DNA from: Marinitoga litoralis
Lineage (GTDB): Bacteria; Thermotogota; Thermotogae; Petrotogales; Petrotogaceae
DNA length: 62,913 nucleotides
Direction: 5' to 3'
Assembly (NCBI RefSeq): GCF_016908145.1
Contig: NZ_JAFBDI010000010.1
Coordinates: 1-62,913, forward strand
Shown here: in pieces, positions 1-8,336 of the stretch
Layout: each line of letters starts with the position of its first letter
How positions within the stretch are numbered: the stretch's first letter is position 1
Program-made: the position numbers and the translations under genes
Notes under the pieces: generated by a model
What the model saw: the letters and a program-made list of their open reading frames with translations, nothing else
Told to the model about the DNA's origin: nothing
The model's database searches: none

Positions 1-411
1 TCCCTTGGAATAGAATGCGCAAAACATAGATATTCAACATATTTCATACATTTCCAAAATTTGATGTCACAATTAAAAAAAGCACTTAAAGAAAACAGAC
101 TGGAAACTCGTCTAAAACATTTTGCGAAGTATAAAGTTTTGATAATTGATGAAATAGGATATCTCCCAATAGATACAGATGCATCAAATATATTTTTTCA
201 ATTAATTTCAAAAAGATATGAAAAGCATAGTACAATCATTACAACTAATACACCTTTTTCAGAATGGGGGAATATATTTGGATCACCTATTTTAGCTCAA
301 GCTATTTTAGACAGACTTTTACATCATTCACATATTATTTCCATCAAAGGTAATTCTTATAGGCTTAGAGAAAAAATTGAGTTTTTTGATAATTCCTCTT
401 CTAATTCTTAG
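1..411 (+). pseudogene. IS21-family IstB-like ATPase, 3' part
   Basis: The frame is open from base 1, so the gene is cut by the window edge; 136 C-terminal residues are visible. They start SLGIECAK, which follows the Walker A region in IstB/DnaC-like AAA+ helper ATPases, then show the Walker B VLIIDEIGYLP and the sensor TTNTPFSEWG. IstB assists the IS21 transposase IstA in choosing target DNA. No inverted repeat was recognised downstream. Whether the element is intact upstream cannot be seen. Its position beside the RiPP cassette suggests that the cassette sits in mobile-element-rich DNA, which is inference. Confidence 0.85.
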
Positions 412-650
412 TTCTTTTTTTGTACATTATTATTTTCCCTTTTTTTAACATTTTCGTAGTTGTTTTTACAACATTAATCATACTTTCTTTTTCTATCTTC
501 CAATATATTATATACTGACTATTTTTCATCCACAAATTTAAAATAAAATTTATACAATATTTAGTCCATTCTTTTTTATTTTTATAACTATTTCCTTTCA
601 ATTTTTTGGTGACTAATGTTTAGATTAAATCAAAAGAAAGGAGGGATAGG

Positions 651-743
651 ATGAATAAAAAAATTAAAATTATTTTCAAAAAAGTTGATAAAAAAGAATA
701 TTCATCAAATGGTGCAATAGTGTCAAAATCTCATGGACACTAA
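651..743 (+). CDS. Putative RiPP precursor peptide, 30 aa
   Basis: A 30-codon ORF preceded by a near-perfect Shine-Dalgarno (AAAGGAGGG at 637-645, 5-nt spacer). The N-terminal half is Lys/Ile-rich (KKIKIIFKKVDKKEY), like a leader, and the C-terminal half is small and polar, ending SNGAIVSKSHGH, like a core. It has no Cys, so thioether chemistry on Cys is excluded; Ser, His, Lys, Asn and Tyr are the candidate modified residues. It lies directly upstream of an exporter, two radical SAM enzymes and a PqqD-like protein, the standard companions of a ribosomally made, post-translationally modified peptide. I do not recognise the family. The role comes from context and a strong RBS; processing is not shown. 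Confidence 0.7.
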   Translation: MNKKIKIIFKKVDKKEYSSNGAIVSKSHGH

Positions 744-750
744 TTTCAAT

Positions 751-779
751 ATCCCGAACCAGTAATACTGGTTCGGGAT
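751..779 (+). terminator. Hairpin between precursor and exporter genes
   Basis: Arms 751-763 and 767-779 (ATCCCGAACCAGT and its complement) form a 13-bp stem with an AAT loop. No long T-tract follows, so it is more likely a leaky attenuator or mRNA-stabilising hairpin that raises precursor over enzyme levels than a full terminator. The function is inferred. Confidence 0.65.
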
Positions 780-797
780 TTATAAAGAGGTGTATAT

Positions 798-1997
798 ATG
801 TTAGAAAAAATAATAAATAAAAGAAACTATTTTATGTATATAAATAAAATTACCATTTCTATAAATATGCTTTTCTTTTTTTATTTTATGATTCATGATA
901 GTTTAGAGATCACGATGCCATTGTTTTTTGAAAAATATAAAATAAACATAGTTTATTTAGGAATGTTAATATCAATTAGTAAAATATTGAGATCTATTAT
1001 TATTATACCCCTTTCAAATATAAGAATGAATAAAAAGATAAAAGTATTATATTTTGTATTATTTACCAATATTTTATTAAATGTTTTCTCGATCATATTA
1101 AGGAATGTGTATCTTATCCTCTTTTATTTTTTATTTTTTCTTATTTCTACAAGTGTTTTTAATGTAATTATAAATCCTATCTTAGCAATAAATACACCAG
1201 AAGATAAATTAGGAATTACTTTTGGTATAAGAGATGTTTTTTTATATATTGGAAGTTTTATAGGATTATTAATTACAGGAAAAATTGTTGATATAAGCAA
1301 TAATTATAATAATCTTTCTTTTATGTATATTATTCTATTTGTTTTCTTAATATTGAATTTAAAAAGTATCCAAAAATTAAATGGAGTTAATTTATCATAT
1401 TCGGAGAATAAAAAAGATAAACACTCAGCAAGTAAATTAGTAAATATATTTAAGATCGAAAAAAGATTTCTTTATTATATCGGTGTTAATACAATAATAA
1501 TTATTGGAACAAGTAGCCTGACATACATGCCATTAATTGGAAAAGAATATGGCATAAGTGATAGTGGAATATATTATATATTCTCATCTTCAATATTCTT
1601 TACTGCTTTTATGTCTTTAATAGGTGGAATAATAATAGATAAATTCAACAAGAAAAAAATATATATAGTAAACACATTTTTATATTTAATAGTATTATAT
1701 TTGTTCGGTATAAATAACAAAGTTCTGTTTGTTATTGGGATATTAATTACTTCAGTTCAAATGGCATTTGCAAATATTAATAGCACATATCTTTTTGAAA
1801 CATTTTCAAATGAAAAAGTAGAAAAATATTGGGGAATAATTAGTGTAGTCTCTTTAATTTCTTCAAGTATGGGGATATTTTTATCTGGATATTTATGGGA
1901 AATAAATCCATCGATTATGTTATTATTTTCTTTTCTAACAACTTTTTTAGGATTTATTTTAACATTTAAATTACCAGTAAAAAATGATAGGATGTGA
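798..1997 (+). CDS. MFS transporter of the RiPP cassette
   Basis: A 399-aa polytopic membrane protein with about 12 hydrophobic segments, typical major facilitator superfamily length and composition, with the inter-domain basic loop around residues 200-220. The RBS is AGAGGTG upstream of ATG 798. It follows the putative precursor peptide and overlaps the next radical SAM gene by 4 nt (GTGA), so it is translated in the same operon. The likely job is export of the mature peptide or self-protection. No motif gives the substrate, and direction of transport is inferred from context. Confidence 0.8.
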   Translation: MLEKIINKRNYFMYINKITISINMLFFFYFMIHDSLEITMPLFFEKYKINIVYLGMLISISKILRSIIIIPLSNIRMNKKIKVLYFVLFTNILLNVFSIILRNVYLILFYFLFFLISTSVFNVIINPILAINTPEDKLGITFGIRDVFLYIGSFIGLLITGKIVDISNNYNNLSFMYIILFVFLILNLKSIQKLNGVNLSYSENKKDKHSASKLVNIFKIEKRFLYYIGVNTIIIIGTSSLTYMPLIGKEYGISDSGIYYIFSSSIFFTAFMSLIGGIIIDKFNKKKIYIVNTFLYLIVLYLFGINNKVLFVIGILITSVQMAFANINSTYLFETFSNEKVEKYWGIISVVSLISSSMGIFLSGYLWEINPSIMLLFSFLTTFLGFILTFKLPVKNDRM

Positions 1998-3166
1998 TTT
2001 TGTTGATAGACTTAGAATCTCATGATTATATGAATATTATAAAAAATTATCATCTAGCAAAAGAAAACTATACAGATAGGAATATTGAAAAAATTTTTAT
2101 TGATACATATTTATTCGAATTAATAGAAAAATATAAAATTTTTCCAAAAAAACCATTATGGATAGGATGGAAAGTAACTCCAAAATGCAACCTTAATTGT
2201 ATCCATTGTTGGGCTATAACTAAGGGAGAAGAGAGGAATACAGAAGATATGCTAAAAGTCATAGATAAATTTCATAAAATGCAAGTTATTCATGTTACAT
2301 TAAGTGGCGGAGAACCATTTTTGAGAAAAGATATTTTTGAAATTTTAAAGTATTTGAAGAAAAAAAGAATTTATATTGAAATTTTTACAAATGGGATATT
2401 ACTGAATGAAGAAAAAATTGAAAAATTAAATAAGATTTTAGATAAAAACACAGATACAATTCAAATAAGTTTAGATGCAGCAACAGAAACAACTTTTTTT
2501 TATCAAAGAAGAACAAAAAAATTTAACATAGTTGTTGATAATATAAACTTATTAAAAAAACACAATTTTATTGTGAGAACTAATTTTACAGCTACACATA
2601 TTAATGTTAATGAAATTTTTGATGCATATGTTTTAGCTAATAAGTTAGGAGTAGATACGTTTAGTGTAAGCCATGTTTATGAATTAAACCGAGGAGTAAA
2701 TTTATATGATAAAGTTAAATTAAATAGATTTATAAACGAAATAAAGAAATGTTTAAGATATAGAGAAGTAGCCAGAACAAAATTACGTTTATTTTTACCT
2801 ATTGAGTTTTATTCAGAAATTGCTCAAAAAATAGAATCTAAAAATAAGAATTCTGTTATCATAGATAAAGAAAGTTTAGGAAAATGGTTTATAAAGGCAA
2901 ATGGTGATATTTATCCAGAAGTAACTTTGGAATTCAATGAATTAAAATTTGGAAATATATATAACGATTCTATAGATGTAATTCTAAAAAAAGCATATGC
3001 AGTAACAAAAAATTTATATTTAAGAAATCTTGAAAAGCAAAAATGTAGTTATTGCAATATGTTATCCTTCTGTCAAGGTGGTGAAATTGGAAGAGTATAT
3101 AAAAAATATAAATCCTCAAATTATCCTGATCCAAAATGTACATTCCAGGAGGTTAAAAATGATTAA
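1994..3166 (+). CDS. Radical SAM enzyme with incomplete SPASM domain
   Basis: 390 aa from a GTG that overlaps the MFS stop codon. The CX3CX2C cluster motif is C65, C69, C72 (KCNLNCIHC), followed by LSGGEPF, the SAM-binding GGEP motif. At the C terminus C351, C354, C360 and C382 resemble the second half of a SPASM domain (CX2CX5C...C). The first half is missing: where SPASM proteins have GX4C this one reads GDIYPEV with no Cys, so the auxiliary cluster I ligands appear absent. It overlaps the next radical SAM gene by 8 nt. Likely modifies the 30-aa precursor or works as a partner of the second enzyme; the chemistry is unknown. Confidence 0.85.
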   Translation: MILLIDLESHDYMNIIKNYHLAKENYTDRNIEKIFIDTYLFELIEKYKIFPKKPLWIGWKVTPKCNLNCIHCWAITKGEERNTEDMLKVIDKFHKMQVIHVTLSGGEPFLRKDIFEILKYLKKKRIYIEIFTNGILLNEEKIEKLNKILDKNTDTIQISLDAATETTFFYQRRTKKFNIVVDNINLLKKHNFIVRTNFTATHINVNEIFDAYVLANKLGVDTFSVSHVYELNRGVNLYDKVKLNRFINEIKKCLRYREVARTKLRLFLPIEFYSEIAQKIESKNKNSVIIDKESLGKWFIKANGDIYPEVTLEFNELKFGNIYNDSIDVILKKAYAVTKNLYLRNLEKQKCSYCNMLSFCQGGEIGRVYKKYKSSNYPDPKCTFQEVKND

Positions 3167-4304
3167 TATGGAATTACTATCAAAATTTTATCAAAGAGAA
3201 TATAAAATAGTAAAAGAAAATAATGAAATAAATTTTGATGCATTTATTAATAATGAAATAAAACGGTATAAATTAAAAAAATTAAGTTTTCCGACTTTAA
3301 TTGGTATAAAAATAACCAATAGATGTAATTTTAATTGTCCGTTTTGTTTTAGTTCTAAAAAAAATCCGAAAGATCTTTCAAAAAAAGAATTATTACACAT
3401 AATCAAACAATTAAAAATATATAAACCTCATTCTATATATATAACTGGAGGAGAGCCGTTTTTAAATTCAAATATTTTCTATTTATTAAATGAATTAAAA
3501 AAATTAAACATAAAATTATCAATACATTCTAACGGTTCATTGATAGATGAATACATAGCAAAAAAATTATCAAAATTACTTGATAAAAAAGATAGCATTC
3601 AAATTAGTTTAGATGGATATGATAATGAAACATTTAAAATTACAAGAAATAGTGATTCATTTAAAAAAGTAATTAATGGAATAAACTTCCTTGTAAAAGA
3701 AAAAATATATGTGAAAATAAATACGGTTGTGACAAATTTAAATGTTAATTATCTTGATAAAATTTATGAATTAAGTTTAGATCTTGGAGTAAATGAAATT
3801 TCCTTTTCCCCATTATTAAATATTAAAAAATCCGAAAAAATATATTTACCTTCGGATGATTTGCTTTTAAAAAATTTTTCAAATGTATTAAAAAAATTTT
3901 ATTCTACAGAAAAGAAATTAATAATATCTCAAGATCCAATAGCGGTTCCATGGGGAAATGAAATAATAAAAAATTTTAATAAGAATAGTAATTTAGTTTG
4001 TCCTGCAGGAAAAACAGCTTTAGAAATAGATAACTATGGAAATGTTTTCCCATGTCCATATTTATATAAAACAGAATTTTATACAGGTAATATTTTTTTT
4101 GAAAACTTATTAGATATTTGGAATTCAAAAAAATGGGAGATATTTAGAAAATTAGAATGGTCAAATAACAATGAATGTAAAAAATGCGAATTTTACAATA
4201 ATTGTAAAGCGGGTTGTATTGCAGCAGCATATATAAATAATAGAAATTATGATCCAAGATGCAATAAAATGAAAGCTAATAATTATTATGTAGAGGATAA
4301 TTAA
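3159..4304 (+). CDS. Radical SAM/SPASM peptide-modifying enzyme
   Basis: The start ATG 3159 is set by the CAGGAGG 6 nt upstream; a longer frame exists but has no RBS. 381 aa. The radical SAM motif is C56, C60, C63 (RCNFNCPFC) with ITGGEPF after it. The C terminus carries a full SPASM set: VCPAG, GNVFPC (GX4C), then ECKKC...C...C spaced CX2CX5CX3C, and a last Cys in PRCNK, enough for two auxiliary 4Fe-4S clusters. Such enzymes crosslink or oxidise side chains of RiPP precursors held by a PqqD-like domain. As the only complete SPASM protein in the cassette it is the best candidate for the main modification. The residues attacked cannot be deduced. Confidence 0.88.
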   Translation: MINMELLSKFYQREYKIVKENNEINFDAFINNEIKRYKLKKLSFPTLIGIKITNRCNFNCPFCFSSKKNPKDLSKKELLHIIKQLKIYKPHSIYITGGEPFLNSNIFYLLNELKKLNIKLSIHSNGSLIDEYIAKKLSKLLDKKDSIQISLDGYDNETFKITRNSDSFKKVINGINFLVKEKIYVKINTVVTNLNVNYLDKIYELSLDLGVNEISFSPLLNIKKSEKIYLPSDDLLLKNFSNVLKKFYSTEKKLIISQDPIAVPWGNEIIKNFNKNSNLVCPAGKTALEIDNYGNVFPCPYLYKTEFYTGNIFFENLLDIWNSKKWEIFRKLEWSNNNECKKCEFYNNCKAGCIAAAYINNRNYDPRCNKMKANNYYVEDN

Positions 4305-4330
4305 AATATTTCTTTGAAGAGGTGAAAAAA

Positions 4331-4606
4331 ATGTATATAATAAACGAAAATATATATTATAGATATGAACCAGAAATCGATGATGGAATTATATATATAT
4401 ATAATTATGAATCTAAAGAAATTATTAAGTCAAATTATATAACATATTTAATATTACATGCTATTGATGAAAATAAAGATGAAGATGAAATTATTAAAAA
4501 GTTAAAAAAAGAATATAATGATTATACGGAGACAGAAATCAAAAGATATTTTGATACAATTATTAAATATCTTTTAGAAAATAATATTATAAGAGTATAT
4601 GTATAA
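4331..4606 (+). CDS. PqqD-like RiPP recognition element protein
   Basis: 91 aa; ATG 4331 follows GAGGTG with a 6-nt gap, so the in-frame GTG at 4322 is part of the RBS. The sequence runs as an N-terminal beta-rich part (residues 1-35) followed by an Asp/Glu/Lys-rich helical part with EDEIIKKLKKEY, the arrangement of PqqD, whose winged-helix fold binds leader peptides and presents them to radical SAM enzymes. It lies 26 nt after the SPASM enzyme and ends the cassette before a terminator. The identification rests on size, pattern and context, since PqqD proteins diverge strongly. Confidence 0.75.
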   Translation: MYIINENIYYRYEPEIDDGIIYIYNYESKEIIKSNYITYLILHAIDENKDEDEIIKKLKKEYNDYTETEIKRYFDTIIKYLLENNIIRVYV

Positions 4607-4698
4607 CTTCGGCTTGACCTCAAGATATTGCAGAAGAAATATGTTTTTTGAATAATTCTTCTTTTTAGAATTTTGTTGATAATAATGTCAAATACTAG

Positions 4699-4730
4699 AA
4701 AAACGGCCGCCCATTAGCAGCCGTTTTTTT
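4699..4730 (+). terminator. Rho-independent terminator of the RiPP cassette
   Basis: Stem AAACGGC (4701-4707) with GCCGTTT (4720-4726), a 12-nt loop and a run of Ts. It closes the 651-4606 operon. Confidence 0.85.
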
Positions 4731-5236
4731 AGATTACTGTTTCCCTGATAATTTATTCTCTATAGAATATTTCCTTTTAAATCAAATATTATAATTAATG
4801 GAGATAAATAATATAGTTACCCTATAATTCCTTATGAGAATTTTTGTGTTTTATAAATAGCCTTATTAATTTAAAAATAAGCACTATTATAAAATATCTT
4901 AAGATAAGAAAATATGTAATGCTGAAAAAATAATGTAATAAGAAAAAATCTATTATTTTATTTTATTGATTGTATTTATTTTTTACTAAAGTATAGAGAA
5001 TATAAGAAAAAATCAACATCAATTATAAAATCTTACAATAATTATTCAATATTAAGCTGAATTAAAAATATTAAAATTTATATAATCTTTCTAATATTTA
5101 AAAAAATATAAATACCTTTAAACAGATAAGATTTTTGAACTTATTTGAAAATCCGATTGATAAAAATTGCTTAAGTAAAAATATATGGATTTTTAATTTT
5201 AAAATAAAAGTTATATAATTGTATAAAAATTCATAA
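4731..5236. other. AT-rich non-coding stretch
   Basis: About 500 bases of very AT-rich DNA with stops in all frames. Short frames here lack RBS and recognisable motifs. It may be the decayed upstream part of the ferredoxin-like remnant that follows. Confidence 0.5.
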
Positions 5237-5455
5237 AAGATTCTAAAGAAGAAAGAAGTAGTATTTGATCCCAAATATCCAAAAATAGACTTAAATAAAT
5301 GCACTTTCTGCACATTATGCGAAATGGTATGTCCATACTGGGCAATTACTGTTGATAAGGAAAATAAACAGGTTATAGTAGATGAAGATAAATGTTTTGG
5401 TTGTAGCTTGTGTCAAAGCAGATGCCCTGTAAAAGCAATTAGTGGAGTAATATAA
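5237..5455 (+). pseudogene. 2[4Fe-4S] ferredoxin-domain remnant without start codon
   Basis: The frame reads ...VVFDPKYPKIDLNKC and then two complete cluster motifs: CTFCTLCEMVCP and CFGCSLCQSRCP, ending GVI and TAA at 5453-5455. It opens after TAA 5234-5236 and holds no ATG, GTG or TTG before the first Cys, nor any RBS. It is probably the C-terminal tail of a larger iron-sulfur protein whose 5' part has decayed. A non-standard ATT start at 5240 would be the only alternative. The Cys ligands are all intact, so the loss may be recent. Confidence 0.7.
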
Positions 5456-5457
5456 TA

Positions 5458-5486
5458 AATCCCGGAATTCCGGGATTATTTTTTTC
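5458..5486 (+). terminator. Terminator after ferredoxin remnant
   Basis: Perfect 20-bp palindrome (AATCCCGGAA and its complement, 5458-5477) followed by ATTTTTTT. It shows that the remnant once had its own transcript end. Confidence 0.85.
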
Positions 5487-5514
5487 TTGTTATTATTTTG
5501 TAAGAAATACTTAA

Positions 5515-5542
5515 TTGAAATAATTACAATTTATGTTATAAT
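5515..5542 (+). promoter_or_regulatory. Promoter of NADH oxidase gene
   Basis: TTGAAA (5515-5520), 16-nt spacer, TATAAT (5537-5542), 64 nt before the ATG. Confidence 0.6.
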
Positions 5543-5606
5543 AAAACCGACAAAATAAATCTTATTTGAATTAATTTAGTTAAAAAAATCACAAGGAGGA
5601 ATTGTT

Positions 5607-6950
5607 ATGAAAATTGCAATTATAGGTTGTACACATGCAGGAACTGCTGCTGCTATTAATTCATCAAAATTATATAAAGATGCTGAAATTACAGTATACG
5701 AAAGAAATGATAATATTTCATTCTTATCATGTGGTATTGCATTACATGTGGAAGGTGTTGTAAAAGATCCCAAAGGATTATTTTATTCTTCACCAGAACA
5801 TTTAAATAGTTTAGGGGTAAATACTAAAATGAGACATGACGTAAAGGATGTTAACTTCAAAAAGAAAACTCTTACTGTTGAAAATTTGGAAACAGGCGAG
5901 ATTTTTGAAGATACATACGATAAGCTGATTATCACAACTGGCTCATGGCCTGTTATTCCAAATATTGAAGGAATAAACATGGATAATATATTATTGTCAA
6001 AGAATTTCTATCACGCTCAAGATATTATTAAAAAAATGGACGAAGTAAAAAATGTTGTTGTTGTAGGAGCTGGTTATATTGGTGTTGAATTAGTAGAAGC
6101 GTTTATTGAACACGGAAAAAAAGTTACATTAATTGATATAGAAGATAGAATATTAAGCAAATATTTAGATAAAGAATTCACTGATATAGCTGAAAATACT
6201 TTAAAGGATCATGGAGCAATTTTAGCTTTAGGTGAAAAGGTTATAAGATTTGAAGGTGAAAATAATAAGGTTAAAAAGGTAATTACAACAAAAGGGGAAC
6301 ATGATGCTGATTTAGTTATTCTTTCAATGGGATTCAAACCAAATACAGAATTATTTAAAGGAAAACTAAAAATGTTAGATAACGGTGCAATTATTGTAGA
6401 TGAATATATGAGAACAAGCGAAAAAGATGTTTTTGCTGCAGGTGATTCATGTGCTGTATATTATAATCCATTAAAAGAATACGAGTATATTCCATTAGCT
6501 ACAAACGCTGTCAGAATGGGAACAATTGCTGCACATAACTTAAAAGAAAAAAGATTAAAACACTTAGGAACACAAGGTACATCTGGAATTAAAATATACG
6601 AAAATAATATTGCTGCTACAGGATTAACTGAAACAATGGCAAAATCTCAAGGTTTAGACGTTGAGTCAATAATAATAACAGAAAATAATAGACCTGAATT
6701 CATGCCAACATATGAAAAATTAATTTTTAAAGTTGTGTATAAAAAGAAAAATGGAAAAATTTTAGGGGCTCAAATATGTTCAAAAGCTGATTTAACACAA
6801 TCAATAAATACTATGTCTGTGGTAATACAAAATAAAATGAAAATGGAAGAATTAGCATTAATTGATTTCTTTTTCCAACCACATTTTAATAAACCATGGA
6901 ATTTCTTAAATACTGCTGGATTAGAATATATTAACAAGAAGATGGCTTGA
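5607..6950 (+). CDS. nox: NADH oxidase, probably water-forming
   Basis: 447 aa, FAD/NAD(P)-dependent disulfide-reductase fold: FAD site IIGCTHAGTAA at the N terminus, NAD site VVVGAGYIGVE near residue 150, second FAD motif DVFAAGDSC. His10 and the single redox Cys42 in SFLSCGIAL fall exactly where NADH peroxidase and H2O-forming NADH oxidase keep their catalytic His and cysteine-sulfenic acid. In an anaerobe this would remove O2 using NADH. CoA-disulfide reductase is the main alternative, but the His10/SFLSC pair favours oxidase or peroxidase. The RBS is AAGGAGG before ATG 5607. Single gene, ending in a terminator shared with the opposite operon. Confidence 0.88.
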   Translation: MKIAIIGCTHAGTAAAINSSKLYKDAEITVYERNDNISFLSCGIALHVEGVVKDPKGLFYSSPEHLNSLGVNTKMRHDVKDVNFKKKTLTVENLETGEIFEDTYDKLIITTGSWPVIPNIEGINMDNILLSKNFYHAQDIIKKMDEVKNVVVVGAGYIGVELVEAFIEHGKKVTLIDIEDRILSKYLDKEFTDIAENTLKDHGAILALGEKVIRFEGENNKVKKVITTKGEHDADLVILSMGFKPNTELFKGKLKMLDNGAIIVDEYMRTSEKDVFAAGDSCAVYYNPLKEYEYIPLATNAVRMGTIAAHNLKEKRLKHLGTQGTSGIKIYENNIAATGLTETMAKSQGLDVESIIITENNRPEFMPTYEKLIFKVVYKKKNGKILGAQICSKADLTQSINTMSVVIQNKMKMEELALIDFFFQPHFNKPWNFLNTAGLEYINKKMA

Positions 6951-6960
6951 TGCCATCTTC
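6938..6960. terminator. Bidirectional terminator
   Basis: Arms GAAGATGGC (6938-6946) and GCCATCTTC (6952-6960) around the nox stop codon. It lies between convergent genes and can serve both. Confidence 0.7.
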
Positions 6961-6961
6961 T

Positions 6962-7195
6962 TTATTGTTGTAACAGTTGTTTTGCTTCTTCTAATGTAGG
7001 TATTTTACCAGAAACTACTATTTTTCCATCTATTGCTACTGCTGGAGTAGACATTACGCCTTTAGAAATAATTTCATTTATATCTGTAACATAAATTAGT
7101 TCAGCGTTTGTTCCTGTTTCAACCATAGCCATTTCCATAATCTTATAAGTTTGTTTACATCTTGGACAACCTGAACCTAAAACTTCTATTTTCAT
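6962..7195 (-). CDS. Small thioredoxin-like redox protein
   Basis: 77 aa with CPRC at residues 10-13, a cis-Pro region MSTPAVAIDGK and a strand VVSG, matching the short thioredoxin/glutaredoxin-like family that often accompanies DUF318-type permeases. Likely a cytosolic dithiol partner of the permease next to it. Third gene of the arsR-permease-thioredoxin operon, 28 nt after the permease, with RBS GGAGG. Confidence 0.85.
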   Translation of the reverse strand: MKIEVLGSGCPRCKQTYKIMEMAMVETGTNAELIYVTDINEIISKGVMSTPAVAIDGKIVVSGKIPTLEEAKQLLQQ

Positions 7196-7223
7196 ATAAT
7201 GACCTCCTCATTCAAAAGATTTA

Positions 7224-8324
7224 TTAAAATAAATTTCCATAAATTAATCCCCATGTTGTTGAAAAAATAACAACTAATGCAAAATAAGTAAATGCTTTCT
7301 TTTTACCTAATAATTTTGTTAATACAATCATATTTGGAAGACTTAATGTATAACCAGCCATAAACAATGCTAATGCAGGACCTTTTCCCATACCTAAAGA
7401 CATTAATGATTGTATTATTGGAACCTCTGTTAATGTAGCAAAATACATTAATGCTCCAAATACTGATGCAAATAAATTAGAAAATAATCTATTTCCACCT
7501 AATAATGTATGAACAACATTTTCTGACAATGATACTGAAATAACTCCTGCGACAAAAACTCCTAAAAATAGATAAGGTAATATTTTTTTTGTAAAATCCC
7601 ATGTTTCACTAATATACTCTTTTTGATGCTGTTTATCAAAGGTTAAAGCTATACCTACTGATATAATCGCAAAAATTGTCATTAATATACTTTTTAATGT
7701 TATATTTATTTTTAAGCTTCCTGTTATTAAAAAAGCCATTTGAAAGCCTAAAAATAATAATGTTTTTTGCCATGGTATTTCACTATCTTGACCAAATACA
7801 AATCCACCTTCACCTGTTTCTTTAAATATAGTTTGCATTATTAATCCAATAAATACAGCAGAAACTATAGTAGCAAATAATCTAACAAATGATAATTCCC
7901 AGCCTAATACAGTTCCTGTCAAAAATATAGCTGCTACATTAATTGCAGGACCCGTAAATAAAAATGCCATAGCTGGTCCAATTCCTGCACCACGTTTATA
8001 TATTCCTCCAAATAAAGGTAAAATAGTACAGGAACAAACTGCTAATATTCCTCCCGAAACTGCCGCCACTGGATATGCTATTATTTTTTTAGCTTTAGGA
8101 CCTAATAATTTTAATATTGCATTTTTACTTACAAAAACAGATATTGTTCCTGCTATAAAAAATGCTGGAACAAGACATAATAATACATGTTGCCTTGCAT
8201 AATCATGAAGCATTTCAAAACCGCCAATAATCGCTTTGTGAACCCCTTCACTTGTAAAAGGGATAAAATAGAAAGCTAAAAATGCTAAAAGAATTAAAAA
8301 GAATAATCTCAACTCTTTTTTCAT
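7224..8324 (-). CDS. Permease of the YraQ/ArsP-like (DUF318) family
   Basis: 366 aa, about 8-10 membrane segments. The signature AVCSCTILPLFGGIYKRG followed by a Gly/Pro-rich TM segment with FTGPAINVAA near residues 110-150 marks this family, members of which export organoarsenicals or other thiol-reactive compounds. The CxC in that signature could bind a soft metal or arsenical. It is flanked by an ArsR repressor and a CXXC thioredoxin-like protein, so an arsenic or metal efflux role is likely. Substrate is inferred from context. RBS GGAGGTG before ATG 8324. Confidence 0.83.
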   Translation of the reverse strand: MKKELRLFFLILLAFLAFYFIPFTSEGVHKAIIGGFEMLHDYARQHVLLCLVPAFFIAGTISVFVSKNAILKLLGPKAKKIIAYPVAAVSGGILAVCSCTILPLFGGIYKRGAGIGPAMAFLFTGPAINVAAIFLTGTVLGWELSFVRLFATIVSAVFIGLIMQTIFKETGEGGFVFGQDSEIPWQKTLLFLGFQMAFLITGSLKINITLKSILMTIFAIISVGIALTFDKQHQKEYISETWDFTKKILPYLFLGVFVAGVISVSLSENVVHTLLGGNRLFSNLFASVFGALMYFATLTEVPIIQSLMSLGMGKGPALALFMAGYTLSLPNMIVLTKLLGKKKAFTYFALVVIFSTTWGLIYGNLF

Positions 8325-8336
8325 ACAACACCTCCA

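Noticed and set aside
401-601. 66-codon minus-strand frame downstream of istB
   Set aside because: No RBS, Lys/Ile/Thr-rich low-complexity composition expected of AT-rich DNA, and no motif.
5098-5313. 71-codon minus-strand frame
   Set aside because: It overlaps the ferredoxin-type Cys motifs on the plus strand and has no RBS; antisense shadow.
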